From: Cucumis sativus
Lineage: Eukaryota > Streptophyta > Magnoliopsida > Cucurbitales > Cucurbitaceae
Length of the DNA: 64,000 nt
NCBI RefSeq assembly: GCF_000004075.3
Contig: NC_026657.2
Span: 558,001 to 622,000 of the forward strand
Reading direction: 5' to 3'
Position 1 is the stretch's first letter. The number at the start of each line of letters is the position of its first letter. Shown one piece after another: positions 57,224-64,000 of this stretch. The notes beneath the pieces were generated by a model, which did not search any database, was not told the origin of the DNA, and saw only the letters and a program-made list of their open reading frames with translations. The position numbers were made by a program, and so were the translations under genes.

Positions 57224-59483
57224 TTAAAAGAGACGCAAAAATGGCCGACTGAGAGTTGCGGTGACGGTGGAGATAACGGCGATTGAGGTGGCTGAGGGTC
57301 TGCCCAAATTGTGAGCTCTTGAGATGTCCACTGCCCGTGGGTACTGCCCGTTTGATGACTTCAAACTGCATATATTCATACATAGTTCATAGTTATTCCA
57401 TACTCCAATATCAGTACTTTATCATACCCACAAAAATTTCATTACTAAATCCAACTTCTACAATGAATTAATGTTTATGTTAATTACCCTTAATTAAGCT
57501 AAATGTGATCTATTTAGACTATTAATACCATTTAACTTAGTTGGTTACCACTACATACTTTCAATCAAGATACCAGACTCTACCTGATGATGATGATGTT
57601 GAACTTTAAAATCTATCAAAAATTTATCTTTTTAATCCTAATTTTTGAATAAAAAAGGATTGGTTTTAATTTTAAATGTTATATAATTACTTTTAAAAAC
57701 AATTAACAATCTTTAAATTATATTTTTAAAAAATGGGAGATTAATGAGTTGGGTACAATTATTTGTTCGTTTTTTCTCTCTAGAAAGTTCAAAGATAAAA
57801 TCAAGACTTTTATATATATATATATATATCACAATCTAAAATCAGTACTTCCCATGATCTCAATCAATAAATAAATGAATTTGACAATCTGAATTTGTTT
57901 TGTTGGGTAATGGACGGTGGGAATGAAAGAAATTAATAAATAAGAAGAATTTTGTTCGTGCAAGAGACTATATATGTGTGTGTGTGTGTGTGTATGTATA
58001 TCTTCACACCTTGCTTTCATATCTGACATTAATATTTATAAACTTTTTTGAGTTTTGAAATATTTTTTCTTCTTTTTTTGAGTTAATCCACAATACTTTT
58101 GCAAGCAAAAGAATTCCTTTTTCAACTATTCTATTGTAGATTTTTACATTTAATTTCTATATAAGAAAAAGATGCTGATATTGAAATATACACCAAGAAA
58201 ATGCATGACATGTCCCCATATCAGTCCCATACTCCATAATTGTTGATTCTCTGATCCAAAATAATGAAGGGGAAGAATACAAAATTTCTAGTTAGTCATG
58301 CATAGTTCTAAAGGGTTTCTATGATATTTTTGAAAAATTGGTTCATTAAATGATTCAACAATTTAGAGGTTTAATTAAGTTCTAAACTTTGGTATGATCG
58401 ATCATGAGTATACAATGGAGTTGGAATAGTGAAAACAAATGAGATGAAAGTGAGGTTACCTGGTGGAAAGAGAAGGACAAAAGGTGATGAGGTAATTGGC
58501 AGCAGTGCAAGTGAATGTGCTGGTACCGTCGTCGTAGGCATAACTATAAGCTTGTGGACATGCAGATTTGAAGAACTGTGAATAAGATGAGGGTCTACAA
58601 GTGTTTGGATTTCCATATTCACCGCTACAACAATATTGTGCTTCACCAAAAGCTTCACATGCGCTTTTACATGCTACACTTCTTCCACCTCCGTCGCTCG
58701 CCACCACTCTTAGTTCTGCTGGACATTCGTTGTTTAAATCTGTTGCACATCCAATTGTTGTGCAATTTCCCCCACCTGTTGTTCCCAACTCTTTCAATTA
58801 TTGACTAATTCGCTTTAACATTTACTCTTCTGTGTTTATAAAATTTACCTGTTCCGTCTTGTGGGGTGATTAACATGGGCACATTGTAGCCATCTACAAG
58901 GCTGACATCGTAAAAATCGAGCCCGCTTGCACCGTTGAGCGTGAACTCAGCAAGGGTGGCGGGCGGGGTAGCTCCAGCACCGTTGCATTCGACGATGCCG
59001 GAGCCGCAGTCGGCAGTGGCACAGGAGAACCTGCCGGTGGCATCTTGGGAGCAATAAGTCCGACCCCAAATGCGGCCGGACCATCCTGGCGGCATGGTGA
59101 TAGCGTTGGACTGACCTTTCTCAAGAACGAAGCCGGTGGTGGAGAGCTGTGATGTGCCAGCGCCGGACAAAACTCCCGGCCACACCGTGTAATCACATTG
59201 ATTTAAAATGGTGAAGGTTGATGAATTTACACCTGTCAAAAAAATCAATCGATTACTTTAACAAATAAAAAAGCATTCATAAGTTCAATAAAAGAAGAAT
59301 CAACTTAGTTCTCGAGACGAAGGAAAAGCTTAGAAGTTTAGAGAAAACAAGAGGTTTAATATTTTACGCTAAAAAACAATAACGATGTACGTAACCCAAA
59401 AGATAGATTGAAGAAAAAAAACCTGAAATGAAAGGGAAGAAGAGGAAGAGAGAAACCAGAAGAGAGGAAGAAATGGAAGCCAT
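57224..59483 (-). CDS. Thaumatin-like protein with remote tail exon (TLP2)
   Basis: A second secreted PR-5/thaumatin-like protein, same strand as TLP1 and about 7 kb from it. Proposed exons: 59423-59483, 58849-59232, 58460-58775, 57224-57365, giving 300 residues. Signal peptide MASISSSLLVSLFLFFPF; mature part FTILNQCDYTVWPG, GWSGRIWGRTYC, AEFTL, DFYDVSLVDGYN, GCATDLN and 16 cysteines ending YLITFCPSLST. Unlike TLP1 an intron (58776-58848) splits the core before GGNCTTIGC; an acceptor at 58791-58792 is an alternative adding five residues. Last exon: a GT donor at 58459 joins over a 1,094-bp intron to SLKSSNGQYPRAVD and ends TVTATLSRPFLRLF, its SLKSS start matching that of TLP1. If unspliced it would end CPSLSTR. 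The core is certain, the tail exon likely. Confidence 0.85.
57974..57993. repeat. TG microsatellite in TLP2 intron 3
   Basis: Ten or so TG units flanked by TATA-rich sequence, lying inside the proposed long last intron of TLP2. Confidence 0.85.
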
Positions 59484-60497
59484 TAGAGTAGAGAGAAGAG
59501 AGGCGTTTTACGTTAGAAGAGATGAAGGCATTATATGTGGGGAAAGGCACATGAAGATGAAGAGAGGCTAAATTAATTAAAGATTATGGCTTCTCCTCTT
59601 GGACGGTGATTTTAATTTTGTTGAAGTTTGAGCCCTTAAATACAATTATATTATATACTAATAATTCATAATTAAGGGAATCTCATTTCAGTTTAATTTC
59701 TTTAGATCTAACCTTTGTTTAATTTATACTAATTGTATTGTAATTAAACATTCAATTCCATTCTGTCCCCCCTCTTTAATATCTCTTTCCATTTGCGTTT
59801 TCAAAACTTATAATACCTCGCAAGGTTGTATCTATTTGCTAGCTCGTAAAAAAATATGATTAGATTGCTATTGCCTTTGGACTACGTAAAGATAGAGACA
59901 TGCACAGAGTATTTTTTTTTTTATTTGTCGATCTCTTTTTTGTTTCTGAAAATCTAGTCCATTTCATTTTAATTTCGTGCAACGTCTTTCTGAGTAAAAG
60001 GTAAGAATGCAAAAGACATAGGGGTGAAAATGACGTGTATAGATTTAATTTTATAAAAACTAAAGATGAAAATCCAAACGGTTTGACCTAAACATTTAGT
60101 CTTTGATCAAATACGCTTTCTAAACTTTCAATTTTATGTTGGGTAGGTTATTAAATTTCAAAAAAGTGTTCTCAGTCTTGAAAGGTTGATTTTGTGTCCG
60201 ATAGATCACTGACATTTTAAACTATTTTTAAAAAATTATTTAGAATCGGTTAACTTAAAGAAGAAAAAAAATGTAAATGTAAATCTATACTTTACTAGTT
60301 GATTTTTCTATCACATGAGATATTTGATTAATGTATAAATAGTCTAAAAGTGCTTAAATATATAAGAAAAGTGATTAGTTTTTTTCTCCTAATTCGATTG
60401 CACGAAATAAGTTGTTTATCCCTCAAACTTATAAATTATTAATTAAGAATTATCTTCACTAATTGAGTTAAGTTTAGGTTGAGAGCTACTTCTTACA

Positions 60498-60565
60498 TTA
60501 GCAATTACTTCTAAAAGTGAAATCGATTCTTATCTTAGCAATTACTTCTAAAAGTAAAATCGATT
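60498..60565. repeat. Tandem 31-bp repeat, period 37
   Basis: TTAGCAATTACTTCTAAAAG begins at 60498 and again at 60535; the 31-bp copies, both ending AAATCGATT, differ at a single base (GTGAAA versus GTAAAA), with a six-base spacer. Confidence 0.9.
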
Positions 60566-62503
60566 GAAGTCGAAACAAAGATTATATATATATATATATA
60601 GGATGAAAGAGAGGACAAAGTGTATATGGGGATTCATCCATCATCTTGGAAGGTAGCTCTGATGCATCAAAAATGAAAGAATCACATGGTTTTTCAGATC
60701 TATGAGAGGACACAAAGGGTGGCTCCAAATTTTTAGGTTTATGGGATTTGGGAATTAGGAAACCAAACCCAAAAATAGAAAAAAGAATAAAAAAACACTT
60801 CTAAACTTTTAGCTACTTTGATTTGGCTTTTATGCATTGGATTCCAACCATCTTAATTTTATGTTCAGTTTATAACAATTTAACGAATTTGATATGTAAT
60901 GGTTGAATAAGTTATGACACGAATGAATTAACATCACATGACTCTTGCAAGTCCATGACGCATTTTTTTGAACTTTGAAATATAAAAGGAAAAACTATTG
61001 AACAAGAAAGATTAAAATTTAAACATCAATCTAGTCATAGTACAAATAGTTAGTCTAACTTTATCTCAATCTTCTCGATTTGAGATGCTCGATGAACAAA
61101 CAAAGAAGAAAGAGTTTTCGGGACTGTAGAATTTGGTAAGGTCCAAAGCAGCATTCTTTTAACAAAAGAAGGTCACGACCTTAGAAGTGTTTGTATACAA
61201 AATTGACCAACAAAACAAAAAAGCATAACACATTATGGCTCTATGTCTCTTCATCCAAAGGAAGAGACACCCTTTTGTTGTTTTCCTTATAATAATTCAA
61301 ATATGGAGATTTGTCGTTTATACAATGTTACAATCATCTATTTATTTCATTTCAACTTTACTTGGTTGATGTTCCATGAAACCATATGTAACATGTTTCG
61401 AAAAGAAACAACTACTACTCTAATTACAAATTAGATTCATAAACTACAAAATTTAGAGTCAACATGCATCTAATAGGCGTTTCATAGACTTGTTGAAAGC
61501 AAAGGTCAATAAATGGCAGCACCACAAGGAACAATTAGAGGAATTATATTGCAAACTAACTTCAAGTTAAAAGCTTGGAAGTTCTCTAAGCAATCAATAA
61601 CAGCCAGCCTTTGAGGTTATGAACTTACAAAACTCATAGAGCAACGAGGAAAAGAGAGTAAACAATGGCAATGAGAAATTCTTCATTAGCCTCTCACAGA
61701 TGGGTAGGAACAAAGCTTAAGGAAGAATAACCAAAGTAAATACAATTGATATGTTTAGGACAAGTGTTTAAGTAAACCTCTTAGGATGTGATAAACTATA
61801 TTGAACAGAGCTAGATGGGAATAATTTCTTTCTTTCCTTTAAACTATACGAGAATAAAGTTGAACTTAAGTATAATAGTCAACACATGAATAAGCATAAT
61901 GCAGAACATATCAAAATCAGTCAAACAAAAGAATTCAACACTAAAAGATCACTTAAACTATATTCCTTTCTAAAAGGTGTTCAAAGAAATGATTTTGGAC
62001 TTTGGAGGAGAATACTAGACTTCATAAACTCCTTCTTGAACCTCTGAGTTATTCATTAGCTTTATCCAAAAACCCACAAAAGATAACTCTTGAGTATGAG
62101 AAGAACTACATCATTTGATTCCCACACCAGCCCAAAATGATACTATATACCATGAAGAAAACATTATATCTCATACAGGGCAAGGGCAAGGAGGGGAAAT
62201 TAATGTTCTAAGAATTTCCATTTCATAGATAGGAGTAGAGAAAAGTTGAAGACCCAAGATCAAAATACTATTTACTTATTAGTGATCTTGTCAAATACAC
62301 ATTGATGGGAATTTACTACACTTACATTAGTCTAGCTACTAATCAAACATATAATAAGAAGTTACTTCATAAGACTTTTAACTTAAAATAAATGTTGGGA
62401 TGACTATTCCACACCAATGTCCCCACACAAACACACATATAACCCACCCCAAGTCCTCAAGAAAAAGGGCTGAGATGGATAAAGAGAACCCATCCCTCAC
62501 CTA

Positions 62504-62530
62504 CACTTCACATTCACATTCACATTCACA
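62504..62530. repeat. CATTCA microsatellite
   Basis: Four CATTCA-like units (the first CACTTCA) in the region downstream of the cold-shock protein gene. Confidence 0.85.
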
Positions 62531-63337
62531 TATAGAAGGCAGTGACTAGACACTAACAAGCATTCAATTATTTGCATCACAAAAGCATTATCCATTAGTC
62601 TTCTTTTAATTCAATTATTCACAAGTCACTTCAAGTGTGCCTTCTGCTTCGTCTTGTCAAAACCCTACATAAACTACCCCTTGTTCTTTTGGTAAATCTT
62701 TTGGGCAAGTTTGAAATTAGTAGTAAGAGTTATATCTGTGAAACTTAGAAGAATAAATTAAAAAAAATATAGAGGATTGAAAACATAGAAATACCAAACA
62801 CAAGCATCAACTCCTAAACACAAAGAACTAAGAAAGACAGAGCAGTGTGCACCTAAGCATACCTCATAACACTTGAGGATCAGAATAAATGAATTCTCTA
62901 AGAGAAATCCCTTCTTGATGATGAAGTAAACGAAATGATGGCCTAGTATGGTATTGCTAAAACAAAGAAATTGCCAACAAGAAACAACGTATATCATCAA
63001 ATCGAACTTAGCTACTGCATTCCATGTGTTATTAAATGTTAACATGGATAATTACAATTGAATCAGACATCGCACAACATTAACTCGAAATATGAAAAGG
63101 TAACAAAACAAGAACAGAAGATAAAAATGCCTCATTTAACCGAATTACCACATCATGTGTGAACCAGAAAAATTTGCCCCTAAAGAGCTAAACAACCATG
63201 GAAAATATCAAAATTAATAGAAACCTCTCAAGTAAAGCTACGTATAGCCACCATCCACACCAAAAGAAGAACATAATTAAAGGACAATATTGAGGTTAAA
63301 GGAAAAATTATATACTATTACTCTTTCCCCCTCCTTA

Positions 63338-64000
63338 TCAAGATGCATCAGGACACTCCCTAGCAAAATGCCCCGATTTCCCACAATTGAAGCAAGTGTT
63401 TGAGCCACCGCCACCGCCGCCGCCGCCACCAAATCTTCCGCCACCACCACCACCGCTGCCACGGCTTTCATTCTGGCAATCTCTGGCTATATGCCCATAC
63501 TCCCCACAATTAAAACAACCACCGCCGCCGCCGCCGCCACCACTTCCACCTCCAGCTCCACCCCTATTGCAATCCCTAGCCAAATGCCCAAAACCACCAC
63601 AATTGTAGCAAGCCCCACCGCCACCGCCGCCTCCACCTCCGCCTCCACCACTGTTCCCTCGTGGACAATCCCTCGCTAAGTGACCAACTTCACCGCAAGT
63701 AAAACACCCACCACCTCCACCGCCGCCACCGCCGCGGTTACTAGGACGAGTACAATCTCTAGCCAAATGCCCTTGCTCACCACATTGATAACACCCACCC
63801 CCACCTGCTCCACTGTTCCCATTCCGCCTATCACCTCCTCTCCAACCACCAAACCCATAACCTCCACCGCCACCTCCCCCGCGGCCACCCCTTCCACCTC
63901 CACCACCACCAAAGTTATCCCTCCGATTTCCCGAAGATCCATCAAGCGCAACAACCTCAATGGCTTTCGACTTTCCATCATCACCAGGAGCGATCTGAAA
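63338..64000 (-). CDS. Glycine-rich cold-shock-domain protein with five CCHC knuckles (partial)
   Basis: The C-terminal 220 or so residues of a plant cold-shock-domain protein, an RNA chaperone that melts RNA structure in cold and development. The window edge cuts the gene; the most upstream part reads [20 protein letters not shown], which fits the last beta strand of a cold-shock domain. Then comes a Gly/Arg-rich region and five CCHC knuckles separated by glycine runs: [56 protein letters not shown] and [14 protein letters not shown], ending PDAS. The N-terminal domain with its RNP motifs should lie right of the window. The frame is open throughout. Strong GC-rich glycine codons create long false frames on the other strand. 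Confidence 0.93.
   Translation of the reverse strand, partial: FQIAPGDDGKSKAIEVVALDGSSGNRRDNFGGGGGGRGGRGGGGGGGYGFGGWRGGDRRNGNSGAGGGGCYQCGEQGHLARDCTRPSNRGGGGGGGGGCFTCGEVGHLARDCPRGNSGGGGGGGGGGGGACYNCGGFGHLARDCNRGGAGGGSGGGGGGGGCFNCGEYGHIARDCQNESRGSGGGGGGRFGGGGGGGGGSNTCFNCGKSGHFARECPDAS

Larger units (their letters stand above)
59484..63337. other. Intergenic region TLP2 to cold-shock protein gene
   Basis: TLP2 leader/promoter at the left (an ACATATAAT TATA-like box near 59531-59540), then AT-rich DNA with a 37-bp-period duplication (60498-60565), a TA run near 60585-60600 and a CATTCA microsatellite (62504-62530). From about 61400 it is less AT-rich and could include long or spliced 3' UTR of the cold-shock protein gene. 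No protein-coding exon recognised. Confidence 0.55.

Noticed and set aside
58776-58848. A frameshift in TLP2 making it a pseudogene
   Set aside because: A 73-bp GT-AG intron restores the family sequence (GTGGGNCTTIGC) with phase intact, and all 16 cysteines are present.
14604-59483. A defence or stress gene cluster (SABATH, AHK1, ERD7, MLO, two TLPs)
   Set aside because: The genes are unrelated, widely spaced, interleaved with housekeeping genes (PAD1, RPN10), and known to act in separate pathways. Only the two TLPs are true paralogues.
62758-63045. A 95-codon minus-strand frame with hydrophobic stretches
   Set aside because: No recognisable family, no clear splice partners; more likely 3' UTR or intergenic DNA of the cold-shock protein gene.
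63387-63608. Proline-rich plus-strand frame
   Set aside because: It is the complement of glycine repeats in the cold-shock protein gene.

Overview
This is a nuclear segment from a flowering plant, most likely a dicot and plausibly a cucurbit (inference from protein wording, compact AT-rich intergenic DNA and small foldback repeats with a CTATCAATGATAG-like core; no search was possible). All genes carry spliceosomal introns and belong to plant-wide families. I rebuilt twelve genes exon by exon; reading phase closes across every junction given. Two are cut by the window edges (VPS35 at the left, a cold-shock-domain protein at the right). Only VPS35 is on the plus strand; the other eleven are all on the minus strand.

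Layout: 293-1202 last three exons of VPS35 (retromer). 3595-7095 type I ROP/RAC small GTPase. 9142-12212 plastid 3-dehydroquinate synthase (shikimate pathway). 14604-15942 SABATH carboxyl methyltransferase. 18941-21015 proteasome subunit alpha-4 (PAD1), with a GC-AG intron. 22107-27627 hybrid histidine kinase AHK1. 33489-37131 ERD7-type senescence/dehydration protein. 38046-41388 proteasome ubiquitin receptor RPN10. 42368-46536 clade I MLO protein. 48537-50163 and 57224-59483 two thaumatin-like proteins, each with a remote 3' exon coding a C-terminal tail. 63338-64000 glycine-rich cold-shock protein with five CCHC zinc knuckles.

The rest is AT-rich intergenic DNA holding a 567-bp long-armed foldback element (16471-17037), several small foldback relatives, a 5' fragment of U2 snRNA (31895-31930), a 34-bp minisatellite, a fresh 61-bp tandem duplication and simple repeats. 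The genes do not form a pathway or operon. Two serve the 26S proteasome (PAD1 in the core, RPN10 in the lid/base hinge) and several are stress or defence related (AHK1, ERD7, MLO, two TLPs, SABATH), but such neighbours are ordinary in plant genomes. I found no clearly new biological system; the best leads are the hidden TLP tail exons, the GC-AG intron, the foldback family, the U2 fragment and a cluster of Site II promoter motifs without a gene.
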